The notes: generated from the letters alone by a model not told the origin. DNA of 64,000 bases from Verrucomicrobium sp. BvORR106 (GCF_000739655.1 NZ_BATR01000016.1:1-64000), one strand, 5' to 3'; positions 1 to 7,567 are shown, counted from the stretch's first letter. A program made the numbers and translations.

Positions 1-550
1 CACGCAGCCGGACCCTCCTTTCCTCCGGCTCCTCCTCACTCCGCCGGGGTCCGTTGTCATATTTCCTCGAACCCTGCCATAGGGCTTCACCACCACCTCC
101 TCCCGTCCCTCTCTCCTTCTCCTCCACCCTGCTCTCTCCAGGAGAGACGAAAGGCTGGCCCTTTCTCTGGCCAGCGTCAGTGCGCCCAGCGCGACGGGGC
201 CGATCACGATGAGGCTCGCGCTCACGTTCCTGGTAGAGCAAGTGACCCCGCTCGCGATTCGGGTGCGGCGTGGACTTGGCGCTGCGCAGCTTGTGGCGCA
301 GATCACGCTCCGTCCACGGTGGCTGGCAGCCCTGGTTCCAATGCATCAGCAGCGGCAGGGCCTCCTCCGGATCCAGATCAAACCCCCACACCAGCGCCGA
401 TGCCGCCCTGAAGGTGGTGGCATGCCCGCTCTGGCCCGACACCGCCACCGGCATCTTGCTCAAGTACAACCCCGCCCGTTCCAACGCCGTCGCCCGTCTG
501 TCCATCGCCCTGTCGGCGGCCCATTCCCCTTCCCCATCCTGTCTGTGCAT
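1..550 (-). CDS. Primase/replicase-like protein, partial at left edge
   Basis: An open frame with no stop runs from an ATG at 550 through the left edge of the window, giving 183 visible residues. Residues about 25-90 contain LYLSKMPVAVSGQSGHATTF, then WGFDLDPEEALPLLMHWN and PPWTERDLRHKLRSA. This pattern (SGQxGH, then PPWxExxLxHKL) is what I know from the accessory helical domain of bifunctional primase/polymerase or D5/VirE-type replicases of phages and islands. The rest of the visible part is rich in Arg, Glu and Gly and looks like a linker. The catalytic domain would lie outside the window. The reading frame is clear; the precise function is inference. Confidence 0.7.
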   Translation of the reverse strand, partial: MHRQDGEGEWAADRAMDRRATALERAGLYLSKMPVAVSGQSGHATTFRAASALVWGFDLDPEEALPLLMHWNQGCQPPWTERDLRHKLRSAKSTPHPNRERGHLLYQEREREPHRDRPRRAGRTDAGQRKGQPFVSPGESRVEEKERGTGGGGGEALWQGSRKYDNGPRRSEEEPEERRVRLR

Positions 551-677
551 GCGCAGGACAGTGCGCCAAGCTCCTCATCCCGTCATCCCCCGCCCTTTGT
601 GCGGTTGCCGGGGTAACTGGATTGAAGAAACAAGTTGAATCGTTTGTTGGAAATCGGACGCGTTGCTACCCGGGAAC

Positions 678-765
678 CAGTGCGTCAGTCCGTCAGTGGG
701 CAGTGCGTCAAGGTGTTGAAACCGAAGCTGTACGGAGTACAGGCTTCAGCCTGCGCGGGCCGCGG
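678..765 (+). repeat. Interspersed repeat, family B, copy 1
   Basis: The segment has GCGTCAGTCCGTCAGTGGGC, then AGTGCGTCAAG and, after a spacer, GGCTTCAGCCTGCGCG. The same string order returns inverted at 979-1057 and directly at 4696-4812. It lies between genes and encodes nothing recognisable. Confidence 0.75.
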
Positions 766-786
766 AAGACGCCCAAACCAAGCGGT

Positions 787-840
787 CAAATTTCAGTTTG
801 CCTTAGGCCGTCCATCACCGCGTGGGCAAACTGAAGTTTG
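787..840. repeat. Inverted repeat between two family B copies
   Basis: CAAATTTCAGTTTGCC at 787-802 is matched by its near-perfect reverse complement GGCAAACTGAAGTTTG at 825-840 (15 of 16), with a 22-base loop. It sits in the middle of the inverted pair of larger repeats, so the whole 678-1057 segment is roughly palindromic. Confidence 0.7.
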
Positions 841-978
841 TACTACGAACAGAGCCTCGCCAGCCACATCAGCAGCCCTCCTTTGTGCCTTCGTGCCTTT
901 GTATGAGCATAGAGAAGCTCTGCTCAGGGTCTTGCGTCTTGTGTCTCCCTGCTTCGCTTGGCTTGCTTTGTTGACTCG

Positions 979-1057
979 CACAGGCTGAGGCCTGAACTCG
1001 CTACTGGCGCGGGCCCAACGCCTTGACGCACTGCCCACTGACCTACTGACGCACTGG
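979..1057 (-). repeat. Interspersed repeat, family B, copy 2 (inverted)
   Basis: This is the reverse-complement arrangement of the 678-765 repeat: CAGGCTGAGGCCTGAA, then CTTGACGCACTGCCCACTGA and CTACTGACGCACTGG. It ends at the stop codon of the minus-strand gene that begins at 1912. No other function is visible. Confidence 0.75.
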
Positions 1058-1912
1058 TTTGCCCGCGAAGCGGGCCCTCCCGTTCCTCCACGCCGTGAGA
1101 AACGCCGGGAACCCCACGGGCACCTGCCCCATGAGCCGGGCCGCCTGGGTGAGGCGATGGTACGCCGTCTCGCCGTTGGCCGGGCATTCCCAGAGCCGCA
1201 GGGGCAGCCAGAGGCGGAGCAGCCAGTCTGACGTGCTGCGCTGGTAGCGCTCTGGCTTGCGCAGGGCCTGCTCCAGCTCCCGCCCCAGATCGATCGCAAA
1301 CTGCACCCGCCCGGCCTCATGCCGCGCCTGGATGTCACTGGCGTAGTAGGCCAGCACGTTCTCTGGCGGGAACCCATCGCGCAACCGCTCCCGCACCCGG
1401 TGCAGCAGCCGCTTGTCCATCGCCTTCTCTGCATCCCCCTCCCGCGCCGCCGCCCGGGCAGAGCGCCCCACCTGCGAGACCACCTGGCACTCCCGGAGGG
1501 TCAGCCGATGCACATGCTGCACCAGCCCCGTCAGCGACTGTGAAGAAGCCGCCGCAGAAGCCGCATCCTCGGCCTCGGACTCGGCCTCAGCAGCAGCATC
1601 AGACGGGCACCAGCAATACCCCGCCACGTACCGCGGCCAGGGCTCCCGACCTCCTTCACCTTCGCCTTCGTCTTCTCCGCGTGCCAGGCGTTCCTGCACC
1701 AGCCCGTCCAGCATCTCGCAATCCGCCAGCCCCTGCTGCAGCCGCGCCCGCGCCACCGCCAGCACCCACGGGGCCGAGAGCCCAAGCTCCCGGCTCCGCC
1801 CCTTCTCCTCCTCCCGGCAGAGCCGCCGCAAACGCCACACGATCTGCGCCATCCGCCCCCGTACCGCGCGCATCTCTCGCTGGCTCTCCGTTTCGCTGTC
1901 GGCGTTTCCCAT
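1043..1912 (-). CDS. Hypothetical protein, charged and helical
   Basis: This gives 289 residues from the ATG at 1912. The frame stays open in frame upstream to 2038, but that extension is Ser/Pro-rich and falls in repeat-like DNA, so the inner start (MGNADSETESQREMRAVR) is preferred. The first 60 residues are highly charged (RRLCREEEKGRSREL), an acidic linker follows (EDEGEGEGG), and the C-terminal 150 residues look helical and globular (LLHRVRERLRDGFPPENVLAYY, later WLLRLWLPLRLWE). I do not recognise a family. It may belong with the primase-like gene downstream, from which it is separated by the inverted repeat pair. Confidence 0.6.
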   Translation of the reverse strand: MGNADSETESQREMRAVRGRMAQIVWRLRRLCREEEKGRSRELGLSAPWVLAVARARLQQGLADCEMLDGLVQERLARGEDEGEGEGGREPWPRYVAGYCWCPSDAAAEAESEAEDAASAAASSQSLTGLVQHVHRLTLRECQVVSQVGRSARAAAREGDAEKAMDKRLLHRVRERLRDGFPPENVLAYYASDIQARHEAGRVQFAIDLGRELEQALRKPERYQRSTSDWLLRLWLPLRLWECPANGETAYHRLTQAARLMGQVPVGFPAFLTAWRNGRARFAGKPVRQ

Positions 1913-2035
1913 CCCCTGGCCTTCCCCCACCCCCCAAGGCCAAGGCAAGATCCACGCCCCGCTCTCCGACCGGATCCGGGTCGTAGCAGGCAGAGATGAC
2001 GATGAAGCTGGCGATGACGATGGCGATGAGGATCC

Positions 2036-2277
2036 CATAAGCCCAAAAACGATCCCCTAACCAGCCCCAGCCCACTCCTAAAGCCAAGTAAAACCGCCCT
2101 TCCCAAGCCATGAACTTCGTTCCCTCTGCCCCTGATACCCAATTTCTCCTGGTCTCCTCCCACGCGCCAGCTCAGGTCTTGTGTCTTGTGTCTTCTAGTC
2201 TGGCGTCTCCCGCGCAGCGGGCTCTGACCCAGCCCATCCCCAAAGCCAAGCAAAACCGCCCTTTCCACCCCTCCAAA
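2036..2277. repeat. Short duplicated segments upstream of the 1912 gene
   Basis: The string CATAAGCCCAAAAACGATCC near 2037-2056 recurs as CATAAGCCCAAAAGCGATCC near 4537-4556. Inside this interval a 35-base piece containing AAAGCCAAGTAAAACCGCCC (about 2060-2105) is repeated as AAAGCCAAGCAAAACCGCCC (about 2225-2265). A frame encoding a hydrophobic stretch (WAYGILIAIVIASFIVISAC) crosses 1990-2050 on the minus strand, but I cannot support it as a gene. Confidence 0.5.
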
Positions 2278-2360
2278 ACCCCGAAAGTCACAACCCCCTC
2301 ATCCTCAACACTGGTGAATTTCCCGTACGAAGTACGAAAAGAACGAAATGCACGAAATCG
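2278..2360 (+). repeat. Interspersed repeat, family A, copy 1
   Basis: The core CGTACGAAGTACGAAAAGAA is followed by CGAAATGCACGAAATCG and preceded by a variable GTCAYAA..CTCATCCTCAACACTG segment. The core contains the palindrome TCGTACTTCGTACG. The same block occurs at 4581-4675 and 5386-5476, each time next to the end or start of a gene. Confidence 0.8.
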
Positions 2361-2419
2361 AGGCCTGACGAGGCCGGTGTGACTACGAGTACCGGGGGCT
2401 TGACTGGACCTGTTACCGC

Positions 2420-3337
2420 TCACCTGTCCGCATTCGATTCAAGGTACTCAATCGCATCCCCCAGCACGCGTTCTCCAGCAGCACGAAGCCCGTCAACTGT
2501 AGGAGGGTCCGACGAAAGGAGACCATTGAGGCACGTGTGATGGGCTTCCTCGAAATCAGTCTTGCTGGCCATGAGTTCGCGCATTCCGTTCCCCACACTC
2601 TTTGCAAGCACCGACCATTCCGTTGGGAAACAAGCTTGCAGCGCTTTTCGCCACGCCTCTGCCCATGGACGATAGTCGTCCAAGTCCGCCAGCCTGGCAA
2701 TGGCAAGCACCCGTCCGAGATCCTTGTTGCTGCGCTTGATCTCCCGGCCGACGATGGCTGCGCTCATGCGTTCCGGCTTAATCTTCGGATGCTCCAATAG
2801 ATTGGCTAGCACCATCATCTCAGGTCGAGCATACCGAATTCCCAAAGGCCCAGCTTTAAGCGGGCGAAATGTTGTGACGGAAAGAAAGCGAAACGTAGGC
2901 AGACCGAAGTGGCCCTCGGCCAACGGCAGCCGGGTCCACACTCTGCCAGAGACATCAGCAGATTCTGGCACCGTCAACAGTTCGATGAACCAAGCTTCCT
3001 CTGAATCGGGTTCAACATCCGGAGGATACAGCCGTACGGCGGGCAACTCTTCCACGGGTGTCTTGACGCTGCCAGGTTTCTGGTGGTCGCCTGTCACCCT
3101 TCGCTGCCAGCCCGCGTCCAGCAGTTGACGGGCAATACTCTGCCCCGCTCCGACTGCGGCATGGAACGGTTCAAGGACACAATCCACATCTTTGGTGCGG
3201 ACAGCCTTGGTGGGATCTTTCCTGAAGTAGTGATAGCCGGCAGCAAGACTGCCGATCACCACGATGTTGTTGCGGCAGGCCTCCGGAACGGCGCGGGCCA
3301 CTTCTGCAAAAACACGGGAGGGGGAGACGTGACTCAT
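2420..3337 (-). CDS. Nucleotidyltransferase-fold toxin-like protein (AbiEii-like)
   Basis: The protein has 305 residues from the ATG at 3337. An upstream in-frame extension overlaps the partner gene and is not protein-like. Residues 29-30 (GS in VVIGSLAAGYHYF) and D50/D52 (TKDVDCVLEP) match the hG[GS]...DhD signature of minimal nucleotidyltransferases, as in AbiEii/MenT-type toxins. The C-terminal two-thirds is helical (ANLLEHPKIKPERMSAAIVG). It directly follows a winged-helix gene, with the ATG placed to overlap that gene's expected TGA, the normal order for antitoxin-toxin pairs. The toxin role is inference; a housekeeping nucleotidyltransferase is less likely in this setting. Confidence 0.75.
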   Translation of the reverse strand: MSHVSPSRVFAEVARAVPEACRNNIVVIGSLAAGYHYFRKDPTKAVRTKDVDCVLEPFHAAVGAGQSIARQLLDAGWQRRVTGDHQKPGSVKTPVEELPAVRLYPPDVEPDSEEAWFIELLTVPESADVSGRVWTRLPLAEGHFGLPTFRFLSVTTFRPLKAGPLGIRYARPEMMVLANLLEHPKIKPERMSAAIVGREIKRSNKDLGRVLAIARLADLDDYRPWAEAWRKALQACFPTEWSVLAKSVGNGMRELMASKTDFEEAHHTCLNGLLSSDPPTVDGLRAAGERVLGDAIEYLESNADR

Positions 3338-4421
3338 GACGATGATGGGGGGGCAACCGGGTGAGGAACTCCAGGGCTTGGGACTCCAGACGGGCTTCAT
3401 GGAGATCCAGCAGACATTCGACCTCATCCGCCCAACAGAGGCCATTTTCGGATTCGGTGAAGAACGAGACTGGGCGGGACAAGGTATGAAGGACGACCCG
3501 ACAGGGCTCGCCCCGTTCCGCTGGCACCAGGGCAGGATCCAGGCGGCGCAAGAACTCAGTCACCTCGCCCTCTCGACTCGAGTGGATCACGAGATCCAAC
3601 CGGGGTGTGCCGACCAGATCCAGTCCGGGGACATACCGTCGCGCTCCAAGTACTCCGCCGACGGCGATGTCATGACGATGGAGCTCGCGGAGACGGCCTA
3701 GGAGCACCTCAGGAGGACGAGGTCTGCCGGAGCGGTCAGCATATCCTTGGGTTGCGCGGGCCTTCTCGGATTGGGCAACCAACCTGAACCATTCATCGCG
3801 AGGAAATGTATCCAACTCCACCCGCCGGTCGGAGTGTCTGCGCAACGAGGATTCCAAACGCTCCAACGCACTCGCGACAGTTGGATAAGAGAATCCAGTC
3901 TGCTGGCAAAGCTCCTTCAATGTTAGAGGACCACTCCTGCGGAACCAATGGACGAGAAGCACTTGAAACACTTCGTAAAAAGACTCCTTGTGTCGTCTCC
4001 TAGCCTGGGATCTGTCCTGTCTGAGAAGGGCTCTCTCAACCACTTGATCAATGATCTTCTCGTCCTCATTGCTTGGAGGGTTCCCCGCGACCTCTATTCG
4101 ATGCTCGGATCTCCTCACCACCAAACTAAGCTTTGAGGCCAGATCTGGCCTCACAAGGCTGCAAATCGCCTGCCACTCCTGAATCAGTCGCGCGTCCCCG
4201 ACCAAGGGAGCCTCCAGGATCAGAAAGCACCGTTCTATCCTATCCTGATTCCGGTCCGCCAAATGCGCCACCTCCACCACCGCCAGGGCAAAACTCCGCA
4301 GATCTCGCAGCCCTATTTTCACCTCGAAAATGGACTTCCCATCGGCTGAGACAGCATCCACCAAGAATTGGCTGCCATCGTCATACGGCAGATTGACTTC
4401 AAATTTCCGAGGACCCTCCAT
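3171..4421 (-). CDS. Winged-helix antitoxin-like regulator (AbiEi-like), 3' end possibly frameshifted
   Basis: As written the frame gives 416 residues. Residues 1-110 look like a nuclease- or sensor-type alpha/beta domain (FEVNLPYDDGSQFLVDAV). Residues about 165-220 form a winged helix (LTLKELCQQTGFSYPTVASA). Residues 245-340 resemble the C-terminal domain of AbiEi-like proteins. After residue 357 (LTRLP) the frame crosses a run of seven C at 3353-3347 and reads about 55 residues of unlikely sequence inside the next gene. One extra C would end it at a TGA sharing ATGA with the downstream start (362 residues). The gene probably represses its own operon through the 19-bp repeats just upstream. 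Confidence 0.7.
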   Translation of the reverse strand: MEGPRKFEVNLPYDDGSQFLVDAVSADGKSIFEVKIGLRDLRSFALAVVEVAHLADRNQDRIERCFLILEAPLVGDARLIQEWQAICSLVRPDLASKLSLVVRRSEHRIEVAGNPPSNEDEKIIDQVVERALLRQDRSQARRRHKESFYEVFQVLLVHWFRRSGPLTLKELCQQTGFSYPTVASALERLESSLRRHSDRRVELDTFPRDEWFRLVAQSEKARATQGYADRSGRPRPPEVLLGRLRELHRHDIAVGGVLGARRYVPGLDLVGTPRLDLVIHSSREGEVTEFLRRLDPALVPAERGEPCRVVLHTLSRPVSFFTESENGLCWADEVECLLDLHEARLESQALEFLTRLPPHHRHESRLPLPCFCRSGPRRSGGLPQQHRGDRQSCCRLSLLQERSHQGCPHQRCGLCP

Positions 4422-4446
4422 CTGTGTGAAAGTGCTTCCTTAAATC

Positions 4447-4492
4447 AAAGTCGCAACTTTAAATTAAACTCGCGCTTTAATTTAAAACTCGC
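4447..4492. promoter_or_regulatory. Three 19-bp iterated operator-like repeats
   Basis: AAAGTCGC at 4447, AAACTCGC at 4466 and AAACTCGC at 4485 are spaced exactly 19 bases apart and linked by AT-rich spacers (ACTTTAAATT, GCTTTAATTT). They begin 26 bases upstream of the start codon at 4421. Evenly phased direct repeats at this place are typical of the operators of autoregulated toxin-antitoxin operons. Binding by the winged-helix protein is inference. Confidence 0.6.
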
Positions 4493-4580
4493 ACCTTAGT
4501 GAGCAGTAGGGCCGAATCGCGAGTCCGTAAGATCCCATAAGCCCAAAAGCGATCCCCTCACCAGACCCAGGCCCTCTTGC

Positions 4581-4675
4581 CCCCTCCAAAAGGCCAAAAG
4601 TCATAACCACCTCATCCTCAAAACTGATAAATTCTCCGTACGAAGTACGAAAAGAACGAAATGCACGAAATCGAC
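4581..4675 (+). repeat. Interspersed repeat, family A, copy 2
   Basis: This shares CGTACGAAGTACGAAAAGAA and CGAAATGCACGAAATCGACG with copy 1, together with the upstream AAAAGTCATAACCACCTCAT segment and, further left, the CATAAGCCCAAAAGCGATCC block. It lies between the toxin-antitoxin operator and the octamer repeat. Confidence 0.8.
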
Positions 4676-4695
4676 GAACTGAGGCCTGGCGGCCA

Positions 4696-4812
4696 ATGCG
4701 TCAGTACGTCAGTACGTCAGTACGTCAGTACGTCAGTACGTCAGTGGGCAGTGCGTCAAGACGTTGGACCCGAAGCTGGACGGAGTCCCGGCTTCAGCCT
4801 GCGCGAGTGACG
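4696..4812 (+). repeat. Family B repeat, copy 3, with octamer expansion
   Basis: The octamer CGTCAGTA is repeated five times from 4699, followed by a sixth unit CGTCAGTG. Then come GGCAGTGCGTCAAG and GGCTTCAGCCTGCGCGAG, the same order as at 678-765, where the octamer is present only in degenerate form. This points to local slippage expansion of the repeat. There are no CRISPR-like spacers. Confidence 0.8.
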
Positions 4813-4844
4813 CAACACGCCCCGCAGAGCGGTCATTGGGGAGC

Positions 4845-4885
4845 GCACGCATCCTGCGTGCTGTTCGCGGCATCTTGCCGCGAAC
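4845..4885. repeat. Tandem palindromes (REP-like)
   Basis: Two perfect hairpins follow each other: GCACGCA-TCC-TGCGTGC and GTTCGCGGCA-TCT-TGCCGCGAAC, the second with a 10-bp stem at 4863-4872 and 4876-4885. No T-run follows, so a rho-independent terminator is unlikely. They resemble extragenic palindromic elements attached to the family B repeat. Confidence 0.6.
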
Positions 4886-4962
4886 GTCGGTCGATTTGTT
4901 CCTGACGCCCAATCCGTCGCGGACCAACATTCGCGGCCCTCTGTGATGAAATTCAGCCGGAC

Positions 4963-5319
4963 TCAGATGCCACTGGCCGAGAGGCGAATCGAAGCACCCG
5001 GAAACAGCCGACGCGCTTGCCTCGAACTCAAGCGAAGGTTGTTGAGCAGCAGACCCTCCTCCAACCAGCTGGCGACAAAAGGCCCGTCCACGCCCGGTGG
5101 GATCAAGATCACGTTATAAAGGATCGCACTCCGGTCCATTCCCACCGACCACCCCTCCGCCACCAACTTTTTCGCCGCCTCGATCTCCACCAATCGCTCC
5201 TCAATCAGGAAATCCGAATGTCTCAGCACCCCGCTCTTCACGGCATTAAAGAGGACGCAGCAAAGCACCCCGGAGAAGAATCCTGAAAGGTAAAGGCCAA
5301 GATGGATCGCACTTGTCAT
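4963..5319 (-). CDS. Small membrane-anchored hypothetical protein
   Basis: The protein has 118 residues from the ATG at 5319; a GTG at 5358 would add 13. It opens with one strongly hydrophobic segment (LGLYLSGFFSGVLCCVLF), followed by a charged soluble domain (HSDFLIEERLVEIEAAKK, later PPGVDGPFVASWLEEGLLLN). This suggests an N-terminally anchored protein with about 90 residues in the cytoplasm or periplasm. I recognise no family. Family A repeat copy 3 lies just upstream. Confidence 0.5.
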   Translation of the reverse strand: MTSAIHLGLYLSGFFSGVLCCVLFNAVKSGVLRHSDFLIEERLVEIEAAKKLVAEGWSVGMDRSAILYNVILIPPGVDGPFVASWLEEGLLLNNLRLSSRQARRLFPGASIRLSASGI

Positions 5320-5385
5320 GAGGCGGGTTAGGTAGCAGACGAGATAATGTAACGCCACTCTCCGCCAAAAAAGAGAAGTTCGGAC

Positions 5386-5476
5386 CCCTCCAAACCCAGA
5401 AAGTCATAAATCATTCATCCTCAACACCGATAGTTTCTCCGTACGAAGTACGAAAAGAACGAAATGCACGAAATCA
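5386..5476 (+). repeat. Interspersed repeat, family A, copy 3
   Basis: The order is AAAGTCATAAATCATTCATC, TCAACACCGATAGTTTCTCC, then CGTACGAAGTACGAAAAGAA and CGAAATGCACGAAATCAACG. It separates two small minus-strand genes and ends at the stop codon of the second one. Confidence 0.8.
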
Positions 5477-5791
5477 ACGCATCTCCAGCCTGACCGTGCC
5501 GGACCGGTACAATCCTCCCGGCAGCGACTCCAGAAACTGCGCTGCGTTCTGCGGATGATTCAGCCGCTGGGAGGCCAGGTACACCCTCGCCTCCTCTTCA
5601 TGCCCTTTCTGCTCCACGACGAGGACCGAGTCGCTACCTTGAAACCTGAGCAGTACAGGTACTGGTGTTTCTTCTCGTACTGCCCCCCGGTCTTCTCCCC
5701 CAGCCACCCGCCACAACAGGCCACAAAAAACGGCTTCTGCATCCACCATGACAACGCATCCCAAATCGATAAATGCGTCTCTATCATCCAT
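5474..5791 (-). CDS. Hypothetical protein, 105 residues
   Basis: The frame is open and has reasonable amino-acid composition. The N-terminal half alternates hydrophobic and acidic residues (MDDRDAFIDLGCVVMVDAEA), and the middle has a basic-acidic stretch (EQKGHEEEARVYLASQRLNH). No signal peptide or domain is recognised. The stop codon touches the end of a family A repeat, so the gene could be a partly decayed remnant. Confidence 0.4.
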   Translation of the reverse strand: MDDRDAFIDLGCVVMVDAEAVFCGLLWRVAGGEDRGAVREETPVPVLLRFQGSDSVLVVEQKGHEEEARVYLASQRLNHPQNAAQFLESLPGGLYRSGTVRLEMR

Positions 5792-6064
5792 ACCTACGCT
5801 TTCGATCTCAAAAATGGTTTACACGTTCCGGTCAATCGATCAAAAAGTGCTTCCAAACTGCTGTAAGCACCAGATATCAGCACGCGGTTATTGCAAGTAA
5901 ACGCGCAATTTGCACTTGGGCACACTCGCCTCTTACTATCCGAATGCATACACAACAATGAATTTGCATAGCAGTAAAATGCGTTTTTCGTGGCAAACTC
6001 ACAATAAGGGACTCGCGTAACACCACACCGGAGCTTTGTAATCACTATCATTGACTCCAAAACC

Positions 6065-6829
6065 GTGAACCAAGCAACCATCCGCACTTTTGACAGCAAG
6101 TCAGATGAGCACACCTACCGTCAGTGGCTCTATTCACATCCAGACTGTTTTGTTCTTAACTTTCCGAGAAATGGAATTACAGCCTCAATGCATGTTGTTT
6201 TTCACCGTTCCAACTGCCGAGTCACCCTTTCTCATCGCTCGTTCCCCACACCTGACTGGCTCAAGGTTTGTTCAAGCAGCCTGACACATCTGCTATCTTG
6301 GGCTTTACAACGGCGTATATTCAGAGACGCCCCATCTACTCATGCTTGCAAAATCTGTTTTAGGCACGCTCCTTTTGAGTTTGAGCTTCTTGGTTTGAGG
6401 CCAACTTCAGACCCAATTGAGTTTGAAAACCTGGTCAAAACCGCACTAAAGATAATTGAACTCCCACCCCCATTGGGCCAACTCCAGCCTTCACGCATTG
6501 AGCGCGAGGTTGTGCAGTTTAGCCGAGACCCTTGGGTTCATGCTTACGTTTTGCGAAGATCTGCAGGACATTGCGAACGATGTGGCGCACCTGCCCCCTT
6601 TTTAACTCCAGAGGGAAGTCCTTATCTAGAGGTCCATCATATCGTAACGCTCGCAGAAGGCGGCCAAGATACGATCAACAACACTGTAGCTCTATGCCCC
6701 AATTGTCACAGAGAGTGCCACTTAGGCACTCGTGCGGACACAATAGCAGACCAACTTTTTCAGATGGTCGAGAACAAGATGAAGCTTTCCGTCACCCCTT
6801 TGCATGCATCAAACTTCAGCGAGGCATAA
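6065..6829 (+). CDS. HNH endonuclease (McrA-like)
   Basis: The protein has 254 residues from a GTG start. The C-terminal HNH/zinc-finger motif is clear: CERC at 170-173, EVHHIVTLAEGG at 189-200 with the two His at 191-192, NN at 205-206, and CPNCHREC at 211-218. The first 150 residues form a separate domain with no family I can name and may recognise the target. Such proteins are common in defence islands and often cut modified DNA. It lies on the plus strand, convergent with the defence-type pair that ends at 6886. Base composition is more AT-rich than in the neighbouring genes, consistent with transfer. Confidence 0.85.
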   Translation: MNQATIRTFDSKSDEHTYRQWLYSHPDCFVLNFPRNGITASMHVVFHRSNCRVTLSHRSFPTPDWLKVCSSSLTHLLSWALQRRIFRDAPSTHACKICFRHAPFEFELLGLRPTSDPIEFENLVKTALKIIELPPPLGQLQPSRIEREVVQFSRDPWVHAYVLRRSAGHCERCGAPAPFLTPEGSPYLEVHHIVTLAEGGQDTINNTVALCPNCHRECHLGTRADTIADQLFQMVENKMKLSVTPLHASNFSEA

Positions 6830-6885
6830 AATGCCAATTGGGGAAAACTAGATTCAAACATAATGCGCCGATCCACAATCGCCGA

Positions 6886-7560
6886 TTACTCGCATGCGAA
6901 GAGGTATTCACCGCCATTATTCAAAGGAAACCATCTCTGCAAAGTTTGGATGAACTGAAGAAATGACTCGACTTTGCAGCCGTGAAGACTCTCCTTTTCG
7001 ACCAACCTCTCGTAGATTGAGTTCGAACGTTGAATTCCAAATTCTTTCAGTAGCGTTTCGAGCGCCTCCTTTGGATGCTTTGGCTTACCAAGCTCGTTCC
7101 GCCCTCCAAAGCTATCAATCGCAGACTCAACAGCGCTTGGAAAAAATAGATCGACGCGATCCTTGCACTTGCGAGCTCTTTCGCGCACAAGCGCTTGAAG
7201 ATGCGTAGATTCAAATCGAATCCACGCTTCAATCTCAGGATCAACTATTAGTACGCAAGATTTCGCCTCTTCCCATCCACTTTCTATCAGCTCATTATGA
7301 AGGTATTTTTCAAGGTTTGCCTTACCCCTGTCTTCCCACCCACTGCCGTGAAAATCCCTTACAAGGAGGACGTGACTGCAAGATCTTTGGTAAGGTCGAA
7401 GTAGGTCTACCACTTCTTTACTGCTGTCTCGAAACGCATCTTTAACAATTTCGTAGTCGACAGCTCTCAGCCTCAAGCTTGCGCGCCGCTCCCTAAGGAT
7501 CTTCTCAATCACAAGAGGGTAGGCTCCGTCGGGAACTAAGATGGCGATTTTGGCCTCCAT
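6886..7560 (-). CDS. Defence-associated partner protein, Toprim/DUF4276-like
   Basis: The protein has 224 residues from the ATG at 7560, eight bases after the stop of the ATPase gene, so the two are an operon. Motifs: an N-terminal beta strand (KIAILVPDGAYPLVIEKIL), an acidic centre HVLLVRDFHGSGWEDR near 85-100, and CVLIVDPEIEAWIRF near 123-137. This spacing of acidic residues after hydrophobic strands resembles Toprim-like DUF4276/RloB proteins that accompany OLD- or ABC-type ATPases in phage defence. The pairing is strong context; enzymatic function is inference. With its ATPase truncated, the pair is probably inactive. Confidence 0.7.
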   Translation of the reverse strand: MEAKIAILVPDGAYPLVIEKILRERRASLRLRAVDYEIVKDAFRDSSKEVVDLLRPYQRSCSHVLLVRDFHGSGWEDRGKANLEKYLHNELIESGWEEAKSCVLIVDPEIEAWIRFESTHLQALVRERARKCKDRVDLFFPSAVESAIDSFGGRNELGKPKHPKEALETLLKEFGIQRSNSIYERLVEKESLHGCKVESFLQFIQTLQRWFPLNNGGEYLFACE

Positions 7561-7567
7561 ATTTATG

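Noticed and set aside
1413-2268. Long frames on both strands around 1413-2268
   Set aside because: They are Ser/Pro/Arg- or Gly/Arg-rich shadows of the 1043-1912 gene in GC-rich DNA.
4699-4746. CRISPR array
   Set aside because: The units are octamers in direct contact with no spacers, and no cas genes are present.
5794-6114. A minus-strand gene between 5794 and 6114
   Set aside because: Its composition is Cys/Ser-rich and unlike a protein, and it overlaps the start of the HNH gene.
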